Source: Lethocerus indicus
Taxonomy: Eukaryota; Arthropoda; Insecta; Hemiptera; Belostomatidae
DNA length: 64,000 bases
Direction: 5' to 3'
NCBI GenBank assembly: GCA_019843655.1
Contig: JACDQD010000004.1
Location: forward strand, 26,051,872 to 26,115,871
A program made the translations under genes and the position numbers. Below the pieces are notes generated by a model. The model made no database searches, was not told the origin of the DNA, and saw only the letters and a program-made list of their open reading frames with translations. Each line of letters opens with the position of its first letter. The stretch's first letter is position 1. Shown one piece after another: positions 28,201 to 43,000 of the stretch.

Positions 28201-31200
28201 TGTCGCTTATTAAAATACTCAATTGTAGACCTCAAGTCGAATCAATTTAATTTCATTATAATCTTTACATTACATATTCTTAAATTAATTCTGTGGTTCG
28301 TACGATCTCTCTCCGCGATGCTGTAATGATGGGATTCCTATTACGTATCCTATAATATTGAGACAGTATACTCAGTAATCAGTAATGCTGTGAAGTACTT
28401 ACATATGTCGCATGGCTACGAAGTATCCCGCCTCCACTATCATTGTCAATAACCCCTTAAATATCTAATACGAATTGATGGGATCCTCGCAAATTACATT
28501 GACTGACACAGTAAATCTCACGACGCGAATGTTTAAGCTAATTCAACGATCTCCTTCGGCCGGAATCGAAAGTGCCCGCGCAGACGGAAGGTATGCAAAT
28601 TTATTTGTTCGAAAAGGGACGTCTAGAGGGCGAGAAAGTGAGGCGGAGAACGGGAGGAGAAGAAAAAACTGAGCGGTCTGGGGTAAGTCCCACAGTAAGA
28701 AGTGCCTCTCGAGGGAGGCCGGTGCTCCCCGAGGCCGCCAACGCTCGCCCCAAAGATATACCGGCCAGAAAAACAACCCCCTCTCGCCCCTGCACCCTTT
28801 CTATGTTAATACCTATTTAAAAAACATTAACCTATCTCCTGGCTGACTCCCAGGATCGGAGTCGCCTGTTTCCCTACCGGTGAGAATTCAATCCCGAACG
28901 GGAGTAGCACGGCCCTCCGGGCGGCAATAAATTCTTCCCGGAGCGCGGAAAGGTTCGCCGAAGACAGAAAAAGGGTCTTTTAACGGGAAAGAAAGAATAA
29001 GATTATCACGCCTTGGAATTCTCGCATGCATGAGCAATGAAATCCGAATGAACGCCTTGTAATCCGTAAAGAGTAAAAGGGTTATACGGGTCCGGTATCA
29101 GATCTATCCTACGCCCAGAAGTAAACAAAGTACTCTCTTCCCGCGAAATGGCCAAACACACTCCTGTAGAAACTTTGTTCTTATAATAATTTTTAAAACA
29201 TATACATAATTTGGACAATTGATTAACTTCAAAATTGTGGCAGATTAATTATACGATTTACTTTATTTTGTCCACGGTCGTGACTATTTGGAGAAAACAA
29301 GTAGCGGCTTTCCTGAAACCATTCCTGCGTCCGTGTAATTCCCAGCTGTAGTTAATTTAATCCACCGGGGACGACTGGATGTTGCCGTTTCCGGCGGTAA
29401 AGTTAATCCAAGAGCGGGTAAAGAGGTAGTCCGAGCACGGACTTGGCGTGTAATTGGGTGATAGAGCGTGTAGCCGCGACTGGAGAGAGGTATGGGCCAC
29501 GGGTACGGCGCCAGCCGGCAGGAGAGGGAGCAGATTTTACGAGTATACCCACCGAAAGTCCCGGAGGTTAAATATTGTCTGGAGGGCGGGGATGGGGCTG
29601 AGGGGTAGAGGGAGCGTCTTCCACAACCCCAGGAGAATATCGGAGACTACGGCCCTGCCCCCGCACAACCAATGGATTGTCGCTTCTGAACGTAAATTCA
29701 GAAGGGGCGCTGGGGCGGCTCTCTTTCTGTTTTCTGACTCCTGGTTTACTTCACAAAGCCCCCCAATACCCGCCCCCTGCCTTCCGTCTCGCTATCCGAG
29801 TCCCATACCTCAGTCCTATTAAACGATGCAAAGTCGAGCAACCGCGGAAAAGAATTCGTGAATTTTTAAGTATTCCTTAATTGAACACTAATTGTAAACA
29901 CTTATTTGTTAATAAGCAAAAGTTAAAAAACTTTTGAGTTTTTCTGATTTGTGGTCCTAATTAAACATAAAGTATGAATTATTCGCATATCGGATTCATG
30001 TCTATGAAAAATGAAAAATCAATCCAGAAACTGTCACTAAATAATTTTCTCACACTATTAAAGATTATCACAAAAATAAAAAATATTTAAACGTAACATT
30101 AAATGCTTCGCGTAAGATCACGTGATTTTTTGGGAAGGATATCGGTTGGTAGGGGTTGACACCCGGCTGCCCCGGGATTTTTCCTGCGTTTGAAAACCAC
30201 CTATTTTTGCACTTCCAATAAATGAACGACTATTTTGAACTAGATACAAATTCGAACCGTTTTAATAAATCGTAGAAATAATCAATTAGGAAATATGATT
30301 GCAGTATAACGATAATACAATCATGCTATATATCGATGTACTTGTGGCTGTGGTCTGCTTGTTCACTTTCGGTATGACTGATCGTTGGGCTTATGCAACC
30401 GGTGACTCGTTCGGGCGTAAGTAACACCCCCGGGCGTCAAAATCTGTTACGTGATCTCGGGCCGGGGCGAGGAGAGAAGGGAAGGCGGAGATCGAAAAAT
30501 AATGAAAGATATCGGTAGGTGGGAGGACGCGGGTGGTGGGAAAACGCGCGTCAAGTGATGCATTACTCCGGCTACCTGACTCGACTCTGCCCTTAACGGA
30601 ATACCAGATCAGAGGCGAGAAGCCCTCAAGCCCTTACCCCAGCCGCAATTTTCAACATTCCCGCCACGTCGTTCACATACAATATACATAACGTTTGTCT
30701 ATATACAGCACTACCGCACTATGTTCCCTGCGTATTCTTCTCTGGAGACACTTCCCTTTCCCTTTGCTGCCCCGGGGCTCGCCAGGTCCTACTAGTGCAA
30801 CGTGATCCGAATCGGTTATGCCGCGGAGAAGTGTATATCCCCGAAAGAAAAACCTCTGCCAAATATCACGGCGCCGCGAAATTCTCATATTTTCCGTCGA
30901 TTCAAAAGTTTCAATTTAACGGCAGCTAACTTGGAAATATAACAATAAAAAGATATTCTTTATAATTACTTAAACAATATCAATGCGCCACGTACATAAA
31001 ATTGGTGAAGCCTGGCTCTAGGATCTCACCTTAGTTATTTAAATAATGACGGCAATAATTAGATTAGTGCGTCATTTACCCAGGCCTTGCAGCACCCAGA
31101 ACTGATACCTGTGGATCACGGGTGAAAGTAATTCAAAACAATGGTGCGATCTAGTAGAATGGGTTTGGGAGCCGAAGTTACCGTGTTACCGTAAACAGGG

Positions 31201-34200
31201 GAAGGTAAGGAGCAGGGGTTTGGGGGTATCGAGTGGCCGGGGTGTAACAGTTGACCCCTCTCTGTAATGGAGACATAACAGTAATGCCAACTGTAATTGA
31301 ATGTCGGTGAGGCCGAGGCGCACGGTCAGTGGACACCCAAATTGAGGCCCGGCACCCGGGTCCAGCGACTCCGTGCCCTCCATTGTCCTCTCCATAATGG
31401 CGCCCGAGTTTCCCATTACTCTATGAAAGGTGGCCGGTAATTAAATTTAAAGGTGATGTGACTTCATTAGGGGCTTTTATCGGGATTTCGACTTAATTAC
31501 GAATTTGTGGCACCCCCACCCCCCACCCTGTGCACAAACAAACAGTGGCCCCTCCGCCCTCCGAACGAACTCCCCCAAATGAATTTTACATCCAGTTGCG
31601 CTGAACGATTTCACTTTCCTTTTGTACCTTTTGGAAACGATGTTTGAAATTGAGGTCGTTAAAAGTGACCACGGTGAGCTCATTAAACGGAATTTTCACG
31701 CATTCGTTACTTTCAAAGGGGCCACGTAGAATTCGGCGCAAGGCTTAAACCTATTTAACTTTTAAAATTAGTTCTACCGATTATATTGTATCACACTAAT
31801 ATAAAACAATACCACATAACTGTAACTTTGCCCTAAAATATTACCTTTTTCTATTTCCCTTTTTAAGGAAAAATTTATGTTTTTTATATATGTTCCATGT
31901 GTAATAAGAAATATATATTATTATATTTTATGATATATATGGTATATATGCGTCAATAATTAATAGAAAAATAGGTTAATATAAGAAGCATCGCAATGAC
32001 GATAGAATAGATTTTTTATTAATTTGTTCACTAAAACTTGAAGATATTCGTAATGTCCGTTCCAACCATACCACCCAACATACAACATACATCATACCCA
32101 TACAACATTCCAATGATAGGAAAAACTTAGTTAGATAGGTAACTACGGGTTATTATAATACATTTGTACCTGTGTATATGTATATAAATAGATATAATGA
32201 AAAACATGGGCAGAATGCCGAGAATAGTGTTTTAGCCGAGAGTCGCGGGGCGGGAAAGTGGGAAAAGGATGCCCCTTCGCCCCCCATGAATATTGGAGAG
32301 CGCTCCATTTCCCCTAAACGTGTATCTGCCCTTCGGGAGATCTCTGCCTTGGCACAAAAATAGGATCATAATAAAATTCCTTATGCTTCCCTGATAAACA
32401 ATGCCTTATGAAATATTAAATGGCCAGAGCCCCCGCCGACCCCTTAACAATGCTCCGGCAGAAAGAAAAGCGAACACTCTCCCCCTTTTAGACCTTAATA
32501 CAATACCTCTGCCGACTTTAAAATATTTACGCAGCATTAGAAATACCTTGGCTTTAACAAAGGTTTATTTCTCGTTTTTTTTAATTGGGAAATTAAAACT
32601 AGCTTGATGAAAGTGATATAAAAACATTCCTCAATTGTACTTATAACCACAAAGGTTGATTGCAAAGATAAAGCAACTCACGATGAAGATGTTAACCGGC
32701 ATATTCGGCCCGAATGGGGACTGCTCGGTGAATAAGGAAAGGAGGCCCCCTTCTGGGTCGTCCGTAGGTGCATCACGCCATTTCTCTTGTGAATAACGGC
32801 CCCCTTGTAATTAGGCAGCGTTAGGGGCGTGGCGGCACACAGGATTAAGCTAATTAAAAGCGTGTTATATTTTACGAGATACTTTGCGATAAGTTGTCCC
32901 GCATGCAACATCTCGGCTCGACGTTAGGTGAACCAAGACCGTTCCTTTTTTTTTTTTTTGCGAGTGCCCAAAGGGAAGTTTATTAGCGAACGGAGTGCGC
33001 TGTCGGGGAACGCGCATTAATTAGACGGTGAGTTACTGCCCTATTCTCGGAGAGGCAGCGGTCTCTATCTCAAACGGTGCACTCGGGTGGGAGAGGAGCA
33101 CTACTAATATGATTAAAAATAAAGATAAAAGTGAAATACACCGGCCCCTCTACGGCCGGTTTTTGCACCGCGTTCATTTCTGCCCTGGGCGACACACCTC
33201 TAAACCGAAACGACTCCGAAATAGGGACGACTTATGCGGTCGCCTGGCGATTGCGTAAGCTCAGGGCAGCACGCCCGCTTTTTACGTCCTGAATAAATAG
33301 ACAGATTTGAAAAATGGAATGGGATGTTTCGCAACGATACGCGATTTCTTTTAGCAAATTAAATACGACGCGGTTTTTCAAAATTTCCGACAGCGCCGTC
33401 CTAACGCGGCTGAACAGAAACGAACGGTCGAAATTGTGCGAATGAGGGCAACGAAAAAATACTACTACTAAAATAGCACTTAACTTACAACTTATTCAGG
33501 GTCGCAGGTCTAATCTATTATTTTACTTATTCATTCAGCGCTGCGATATCAGTTGGCCGGAGCGAACTCTAGGTAATAAGGCCGCCCTTGAATGTTTGGG
33601 TCTTATACTGGCCACGGTGCATTTATTGAGAAGAAAATTTGTATTTTGACGGCAGTTCAATTTGTAAGGTAGGCGAGAAAAATGAGTAGGGGAGTTTGCG
33701 CCGGGATTATATAGTGGGAGTGTTTTTAAGCGGCGGAGCGACGAATTCATCAATTAGCCGGGGCGCGGGGTACCCAGGTGAATAACGGCTCCCCGCCCAG
33801 GGAATGCACTTTATTGCACTTCATTGCACCCTCTCATCCCGGGCTATATTAAATCAGTTGGGGGGCTGCGGAGGGGGCGCGTACTCTGATTTGTTGGTGG
33901 AGGCGGCACCCCCCCCCCGCAACCCTCCCCCCTCAGGCCTAATAAAATACGCCGACAAACTGCGTTTCGTTTTGTTTATCGCTCTTCGCGGAGCTTTAAT
34001 TTCACGATAATCGCTCTTTTACCGGGCGATTTAGTACCGACGATACGTTTTCGAAACGCGCGCTTTAAATGAGACCCACCGCAATGAACCGAATCCACCC
34101 CTCTTGTATTGCCTCGGAGTGATTTAAAGAGAACTTAATTCAAAACGGTTTCCATTCGCCAAAACGTTATGATGCTACGGATTCGTTTTAAACCTCATAA

Positions 34201-34388
34201 ATTCCTCAAAATCTGCATCACGCATGATGCATAAAATATTTTTTAGTTTTACCCGCTCGGAGAATGTTTTATTTCAGTATTTGGGCTGTAGGTAGTTAGG
34301 TACTAATGTACCCCAATATGCTAATTGCAGAAACGAGGTATATAAATAGAGGTGTGTTTAGAACGGTAATATGCTTTACTGAATTATT

Positions 34389-34434
34389 ATACCACGGTTC
34401 TGTTGATCTTTTTGATCATCAAGAACCATGGTAT
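34389..34434. repeat. Imperfect palindrome (hairpin)
   Basis: A 20-nt left arm (ataccacggttctgttgatc) and a 21-nt right arm are near-perfect reverse complements across a five-T spacer. The loop is too short for a typical microRNA precursor. No function can be assigned. Confidence 0.5.
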
Positions 34435-35086
34435 CCTAAACCCTCGAAGAACCTGAATCTTAGCTCTGGTAACCAATACACCGTTCACAGAGAATAACTA
34501 CTAACTAGTAGCTTCATTTTCGATGGCAATCGTCAATGGTAATTTTCAAAGTATTTTTATATCTATTTGAAAAGTCAAAGTGGGTAATATAATTCTAACA
34601 ATTCGTAATCATTCACCATTGTCTTCTCCCTTCGAACTTTCCAACAAGTGTTCCTTCGCTCACGGCTTTATTCCGGCGGGATTTCTATTAGAGTAAATCG
34701 AGTTTTATATCAAAAAGTAAAGGGAGGTTGAACCGGTTAGCGTTGCGGGCTGTTGGTGTTTGGAAGAGGCCCGTGTTATCGGTGTCGATTCGTTGGCGAT
34801 ACCGGGGGCTGATGTAGCCCCGGTAAAGTGTGGCTGGCGTGGCCCCTCGGGCCCCATATCACACCCACGCGCACACCCGAGGCCCGCTAATTTAAAACAA
34901 CGTATTATCATATTACAGCCCTCTCGGTGTTGTAACCTATGTGTTTTGCATTTTATGGCTTTTCCAGAGCGGCCCATATTGCGGTTGGCATTAGGGGCCC
35001 CGGGCCCGCCTTCCTCCCTCTCTCCCACCCTCCCCCACAGAATATCGGTAGCGCTCCGATAGCTAGCTGATAAACGAATAACATGT

Positions 35087-35106
35087 ATAGATAGATAGAT
35101 AGATAG
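35087..35106. repeat. (GATA)n microsatellite
   Basis: Five GATA-type tetranucleotide units, in AT-rich intergenic DNA. Confidence 0.9.
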
Positions 35107-36727
35107 TAACAATCTGTCTTGAAGGAATAGCCCCATGCTATTGAAGTTATAAGGCCACGGTGTTGCAAACGCCATAAATGTTGTACGTACAATTATATAC
35201 AATTGGGATTTAATATATACACCCACTGATTTGGTGCTATGATAAGCTGGTTCCGGTTCCTTTGGTATTCAGTAGCGTTCTGTAGGTAATGCTGACTGAA
35301 AAAACCGGCAAACCGGAATCTATCCGGACTTTGAGCTTTTATTTATTCATTACAAAAAAATCGATTCTGAAAGCCTCCTTATTTTCCCTTACGACAAATT
35401 CTTCGCCGTTTCTGCTCGAGCGTATTAATTGGAGGGAGCTATTAATTTTCTCCGCTTCGTGGCAGTGACCATGCCCATTCCAACATTCTTGCTGTTTTCT
35501 TCTCTCCCTCTTCTCTCTCTCTCCCCTCTATTTGGCACTAGATTAACAGGCATGGGCATGTAAACTACTGAAGAGGACGAGAAAGCGAAACCGGTTTAAC
35601 ATAACAACACTGTGATGGAGACAGTACAACGCATAATTAATGTAATTTAAACACCCCCTTCCCGAAAAACAAGTAGGTATCAAATTATTATTATATCCGC
35701 ATATTTACACCTGCATATACGATTCTGTATATTTATGGCATGAGTAGTTAAGGCGAAGCGTTTTGCTCGAGTAAGACATACATTCCGATTCGATACCTGC
35801 CCCGATTCTTGAGGTCACTCGGTTATCGGTGGGCGAGCGCGGTCTCGGACGGTCGTTCACTTTCTAACCGCTTAGGCTCTAAGCGCTAGAAAGGGAAATT
35901 TGAGAGGCAACGAATTGACATTGGTTTCACCGACCAATTGAGTGGAAATCACGCAATGTGCGTACTGGTCGGGTATTCGGCCGTGACGACTGGACGCGTT
36001 CTACCGACCCGGCGAAGGATAAGTTGATTACGATATTTGGGGTAACAAAATAGCCGGGCATTTATAATACAGTAGATCGAAATTTAATTATAGATTTTCG
36101 ACCTAGTCAATAATCTGTTAATTAGGAGGAACAAAATTTTAAAGAAGTCGACTACCTGCCAAGACCAGTATCAGAGGTGAATTGGGTCATTTCATGGAAA
36201 TTTATCTTGTTAAGATTACGGATTGCCTCAAGTAAAAAAAAATTATACCAATAGAAACGGATGTAATCTAACTGTTGTGGATAGCTACAGCATATTAAAT
36301 ATTATAATAACCTACGTAAAAAAACGTACGTTTTTTCGATTATTTCTCCTGCCAACTTTTTAAATATTTTTCTCCTACATCACAAGTCAAACAGTCACTG
36401 ACTGTGACTTCATTCATTGTTGTGATAATTGATCATGCGATTGTTTATATAACAGAAGAGTTATCAGTGCGTGAATTAGTCAGGTAATTGAGAACGAGCC
36501 TCCGACTCGTTTAGACGTCTAATATTGTTTATTGCGTCTGCATTGCTGTTTAACACTAATGTCGGACATGACATAACTAATCATGTTACCCCGATGGTCG
36601 GGATAGTCAGTTTCTTTCCCTTTGCGGCCCCAGAGTTCATCTTATATTGTAGCCGTAATTCGGTCGGTATTATAATTCAGCAACATACTAAATAATACTA
36701 AAAATATAAATTGTTTAACATAATTAT

Positions 36728-36815
36728 ATACCGTAGATTTCGTGTGTTTCTGTCTCCTATCGCTGGTTTGGTCTTTTCCTTGACCGGTTTCGGCTGCTCG
36801 CCATCTTCAGTAGCG
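36728..36815. mobile_element. Interspersed repeat R1, partial copy
   Basis: Contains ACCGTAGATTTCGTGTGTTT, the TCTCCT..CGCTGGTTTGGTC block and CCGGTTTCGGCTGCTCGCC followed by ATCTTCAGTAGCGG. The order matches the reverse complement of 51135-51219 almost base for base. It runs directly into a GT/TA microsatellite, as transposon ends often do. No coding capacity. Confidence 0.6.
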
Positions 36816-36848
<33 letters not shown>

Positions 36849-36849
36849 C
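36816..36849. repeat. (GT)n(TA)n microsatellite
   Basis: Short GT run passing into a TA run, directly attached to the R1 repeat copy on its left. Confidence 0.9.
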
Positions 36850-37032
36850 AGCATCTCATAATCATATACACATTAAAATAATGAGTACATTTTTATTTGT
36901 CAGTTCACATGGGACAGTGTACAATACAGGAAACGTTACATGATCAATTTTATAGTCAAATTACAAACAGTAACGCATAGCAAGAAGGGAGACAAGTGGG
37001 AAAACCAATTCAAAGGGGTTGATAGGAGGGCG

Positions 37033-40000
37033 TCAGCAAACGGGAGACTTGTCGCTGGGGCAAGCCATCTGGTAGAGGAACTGTATGAGAGTCCTGGTGG
37101 GCCGGCCGCTCATCGTCCCCTCCCTGATGTAGGGGAAACCCAGGCCGGTCGAAAGCATGCCCGAACCGGTTATGTCCAGGTGTAGGAAATCAACGGGTGG
37201 AACAAAATTCTGTAATTAAGAACACAAAATTGATGACAAGTAAGTTGAACACTAAGCGTCAACTCACTTCGCAAGTCTGTCCGCGCTTTGACCCTATCAT
37301 TTATAGACAGTTAACAGGTAATTACTCTGAAATAGCTCTTTTTCCATTTTATGGCTGAAAGCGATACGTTCGGCGACCCTGGCGACGAATAACAAAAGAT
37401 TTTTTTTTTAACTTTATTTATTTTTGTACAATCGACTATTACTAGTTATAGATACAATGGCGGTTGTTTGACTGGTTTGACTTGCTTCACTTGAAAAAGA
37501 CGCCATCCAGTGATGGCACTTCTGACCTGTATCAGGCCTACAGAAAGTCTCTAGGCCGGTGGCGTTTAAGCCGAAAGGGACTGAACGAGTGGTATTGGAT
37601 GTGGAGAGAGGCGGGAGTGGAATTAAAGGAAGCGTGATTTTGCGACTTCGTCGACTGTCGGTATGTTGAGGTCATTATGGATTGTTTGGTTAGAAACGTA
37701 CCAGGGAGCATTAAGGATGGCACGAAGGACAACGATTTTTTTAGTTGTGAATTCTAAAGAATCGGTCCAACAGTTTTACTACATACTCGAACAAATTGTT
37801 CCATTGGGTCGACGCTTTAACCAAACCATGACGGTTGCGTAAACTTTCAAATTTGGGACAAGGCCCACTTCTCTGACCGTATAATGTTGTTACAGCATTG
37901 TTGTATATACTTACATATAAGAACGCTGCCCCCATGCATGGATCACCGCCTCTACCTTTACCAACGTTGTTCAGATCGAAGCCGGTGTAACCTGCACGAA
38001 AGTAAATTCATAAATATGTACGCAATAAGATATTTAGATAAATACACATTCGTCTCTATTTGCTAGTAATTGAGGAAGTCCTAATTACTGTCAATGATAA
38101 GAATATATTGTACTAATAAAACATAATAACTTATATAAAAAATAGCCCATAAGTGTTGCTATCGTGTATAGTTCACTCGGTCGAAGACCCCCCAAAAAAT
38201 GAGTGAAACCGACCTTCAAGGCCAACGTTTCAGGGACTGAAAAATTTAATGGCGACATTGACAACAATATAAATTTACCGTCACCATTAACAAGTGGAGA
38301 TAAGGTAAATTGGATTATTATTGTTTAAAGTGAATTGGATGCGTTGTAGGCTAACTGCAACTTTCACCAGGAACTCTCGGGCCGCAGGGCTTATTCCGCC
38401 TCCAGTGCCTTTATTTCATAAGCGCGGTGTCAATAAATCTCTCCTCGGAGAAACTTTGTCTCTAAGGAAAAAATCAACATTTTTTTTCATTCTCGATCTT
38501 GTCGAGATACGGTCTGTTAGCGGAGAGGTTTGTTCGAAAACAAAGAAAAGCGCCCCCCACTCGCTGGGAGAGACCAACGGTAATAATGAGCCCAAGATGA
38601 CTAGGAATAAATTAAGGTTAAAGAACCAATTACCGGATAGTATTGAGAGCAAAACTATCACAAGACTAACAAATTGAAAAAAAAAACTTTTAGCAAAATG
38701 ATTTTACCGAAAAATTCGCGCTCCCACTGATCTTGTTCTTCTCAAGATTTAAACATAAATTGAAATTTGTTGGTTTCGATTAATTTTTAATTTACAATTT
38801 CATACCAGCATTTGAATTTTGTTAGGCTTCTCTGGAGAACCGATAAGGCTCGAGCTATAATCTATTATTCTTGCGGTTTTCTCTATTCCCTTTCATTTTC
38901 TCCTAAATTAGTCCACATTCCGTTTCTAGCTTCAGGAAGTACAGTTAAGTAGTTGCGCAGTTAAAGTGATTTATCGGGATTACTATCGCAAGCGTGCCTC
39001 CTTTTGGGGTGAGACTGGTGTTATAATTGGAAATAAGTGACAACAAGGTGAACAAGCTAGGAAACGAGGTGTTACCGGAGAGTGAGGACGGTATTAAATA
39101 TCGCCTAAGACTCTAGCGAACGCCCAAATTTTAAATTTAAAAAGAATATTGCCCTCCAATTTTTTAGAGATTAACTATCTTTAATATGAAGACCAAAGGG
39201 TCGATATGAGTGTCTGGAATCATACCGGTCATCTTGCTTGAGAAGTATTTCCAGAGGGGTAGCCTCCAGACCCTGTCCCCTGTCTCAGCGCCGGCCCTGC
39301 TCAACTCGTTCCAAACTATGTTAGACGTCGAGAAAGCCCCAGTGGAAGAAGCGCCCAAAGCAGTCCTTATACCTCCTTCAAATGTTCGCATTGCGAAAAA
39401 TCAAGTCAAAATAAAAATGATTACTCAAATATAAACATAGAGGGCCTCTAATTATCCCTGATTACTGATTACGCAATGACGCTGATAATTAAAACTCAAA
39501 TAACATACTACTCAATACTTCATACTAGTTAATCTGTAAATAGGTGCCGTTAGGATCGTAGACGTGTTCAGTATAATACACCAGCTATAGATAATGTGAT
39601 GCTTTTTTAATGTACTATATCTCTACATCTCCGTATGAATATTTCCACGGGTTCGTGACTGAATTCTGAATTTATGACTACGCAATTTCTGAATTTATAT
39701 CTGTTTAAAGTTATGCCGTGTAATTTTATTGTCTGGACTGACCGGTGAGCGTAGCGACGCTGATGACAAGGCAGGGCTTGTAGTTGGTCGTGTAGGATAG
39801 GGCGTCGGAGACCATGACCCTGCCCTCCTTGCCGGTGTCCTGTAGCCGTATCGTCTTACCGCTAAGTCCGGTCAGAATGTCCCCCGGTTTCACTGCCATA
39901 CCACCGGGCATGTTCTCGCACATAGGTATCAGAGCTATAACCGTGTAAAAAGAACTGGTTAGGAATAAATCATTCAGCCTAACATTTCCTGCTCTACATC

Positions 40001-43000
40001 CATTCCTTCCTTCTCTTCTATTATGAAAAATAAGTAGGACTAATTAGTGATTAATTATTTATATGTTTGTACTGTGTATTCCATATATCACTAATGAATG
40101 ATATGTGTATTTGAACCTTTTTAATTTTTTTAAGTCGCGACTACAATGTTTTAAATTATATTTAATAACAGTACGATTTGATAAAACAAATCTCCTTACG
40201 ATCTACTTCCCTTTTCTTACTGAGAAGAAAGCGTCATCATATCCAAAAAGGTCTGAAAAGAGTGTTCACAATAGTTAAATAAAATATGATGTATTTAAAT
40301 ATAAAACTGACCGTTGACGTTGATCGGGATACTCATAGTGGCGAGAGCCTTCATTGTGCCGACGATGACAGCTGCTCCGGCCATATCGGCCCTGTACTCG
40401 GGCATCGTTTTGCACTCTTTCAAGCAAATTCCACCGCTGTCGAACGTCGAACCCTTCCCTGCCGTTATAAAAATTTAAGACATTCACTAGAGCAGCCCCA
40501 GGACAGTTTCAAAAGGCCACATAACCGCACCGAAAGTTTAGAAAGTCAATACTCAGAGTATAATTTAAAGGGTATTTATTCGGTTTATTTGAACGATAAA
40601 AGGTTTTATTTTTTTCATTACCTTATTGACATGAAAAATGCAGTTTATAGTTAATTGTCGCTTATAGAGTTAATTAAATTAACACTGACCGACCATGACG
40701 ACGGGCTTGTCGTCCTGTCCACCGCCACAGTAGGAGAGCTCGAGCATGATGGGCGGGTCACAGGAGGATTTGGCCAGTGCCAGGAAGGCGTTCAGCTTCT
40801 TCTGCTCCAGCCATTCGCTGTTTCGCACTTCTACTTGGACGCCGCACGGACAGAGGATCTCGATCGCGTTCTGAATAAAAAAAATGTCAGCGCAAATATA
40901 AATAGCTCGTGTCACGAATCAGGACTACAAGACCACTGCTAGAGCCAGTCGTAGGAGTTCTAGAAAAAAAAATTTCGTTGCAACGAAAGTGTCCCCAATC
41001 CAAGAACGGCAGGGAGTAGGGACACACATAATTGCATCCATAATTCCGGGAGAAAGGCGGGATATGCAGTCACTGCAAAATTTGAAATTGGGCCGCCCGT
41101 TCAAAACCGGTTCTGATATTTCACTCACAACATGCCTAATGCGGGCATAGCCAGTAGGCTATTTCCCAATGGGCATCGGACATGTTTAAAATAATCACGT
41201 TCGAAAAAATTATCGGTACTATTAGGCATTTATTTTAGAGAAAATGTCAGCAGTCATAGAACAGTTTTTTCAACGCCCCGGCGTTCTGTAATTCACTTTC
41301 TAAATATGTTTTGATTGTTTACGGCAAATTGCCCTCTCTTTTTTTAAATACCTTAGCGAATATCGACGGCGTCATGAGGTTGGCTGGGGTATCTTCCAGT
41401 CGGCGAGCTATGTTCTGGGCTTCGGCCATCTGTATCCCTCGTTCCCAACCGTCCCTAGCAACCATCCATTCGGTAATTAATTTCATTTTAATATACACGC
41501 GCTTAAGCTAATGTGCAAGCCCCTTTTAACTTTTGTTTCAGATCTATATGAAATACAATTAAAATATAAATAAACTAGGTTAGTGACTAGGTTTTAATTG
41601 CAACTCGCTTTGAGACAACCATTCTGTATCGTTATACACACATTAGTTCCATATGTAAATTTATTTGGACAAAATGTTGTAACCATTGATTTTGACTTCT
41701 ATCCATAGTTGAGGAAAAGCCTAGAAGGACAAACTTTTACTGGCTCATTTCGAATCCGCATTACTGTCGAAATCTAAAGCATTGAAAGTAGAATAACCTG
41801 TCGGGATCGTCGTAGAGATCGACTGTGGAGGCCGTGCTCCTCTCGTTCTTGTTCTTGTACTCCTGGTATTTCCAAACGGCAAGTGCGGACCCTTCTGCGG
41901 CGGCCTCGGTGTTCGTGAACCCTTCCACCATTATTTCAGTTATTCCCTGCGAACAAAAAATATCAACAACATCGCGACATCAACCGCGATATTCTTCTCT
42001 TTATCGTTATGCCCATTTGACCATTGAGGGATATTTGTTTCCAAATACATTATCCATTTATGAGCTCAAAAATTTGATTATGTACGCAAAGTTCTGTCTG
42101 TATAGGCTTTAATAGGCGTTTAAGATTAACAAATCGCATAGACGCTGCGGGAGCTGAGAGCAGTGGACGTCGTCGAGTGTTTTATTTCTTTTTTTGTACA
42201 AAATCCCCGTATAAAAGCGCAGAATAGTTCCGGGAGAAAGTGCAACACCTTCGAAATTCCCAAAAGGCGACGAAACACTCGTTTGACCGCATGTTGTTCG
42301 TTTGACCGTCTCCGTTAAATAATTCGGCGTACCTCCAAATTGAATGCGCGGAATCACGACGTCCATACTGTGATATATAAGAAAAATCTCTCGATTAAAA
42401 GATTACGACACATCTTTTACATTTGTACGACGCATACAGTTTTTTGCATCTAATTTACAGTTAACTTTATAGATCTTTGATTACGCAGTTGTTTGCAAGT
42501 GAATGTGAAGTAACACTGTCTAAATATATAATTGAGAAGCGTAGGTCTCCCGAAAAGATTGAAAGCCGGACAGAACATCGTAATGCTTTGCGTACAGATA
42601 AGCGTCTCTACGGATTGTTTAACAAGCCGATTCCCCGCCGCTTACCATAAAGTGACCAGAAAATATTGCTGCGGAATGTTTATGTCAGTTCAAGGAGAAG
42701 AAAAGCAGTTAGTGTTATTAACACGGAGACCTTGATAAAAATTAATTGGGCGGTTCTTGAAACGTTTTTTTGCTCAAGAGAGAGTTCATTACGTCAACGC
42801 TTCACCTTCGTGCCGTTGTTAGAAGTATAAAAAATTCCTGCTTCCTTCCCTAATTTCATAAAGCTTTCGTCTGTCTCCGCACTTCTAAATCTGATTCAAG
42901 ACATTTTGATAATTTACGTCATTATCGTTAACAATACCTTTAATTAATGCAATCCGACGGTTAAAGAACCTTTAATGATTAGTTTCTTAAAGAATAGCTT

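Larger units (their letters stand above)
16087..36727. other. Long gene-free stretch between LAP-A and LAP-B
   Basis: No gene can be supported apart from one weak ORF listed separately. GC-rich islands occur near 17140-17430, 17930-18130, 18480-18800, 19650-20000, 20600-21170, 23220-23400, 24180-24440, 28540-28800, 29390-29830, 30420-30600, 31190-31420, 33750-34000 and 34740-35060, set in AT-rich DNA. Open frames in the islands are low-complexity and present on both strands. No diverged LAP exon, transposase or reverse transcriptase motif was seen. The stretch could hold regulatory DNA, unrecognised non-coding RNA or old repeats. Confidence 0.55.
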
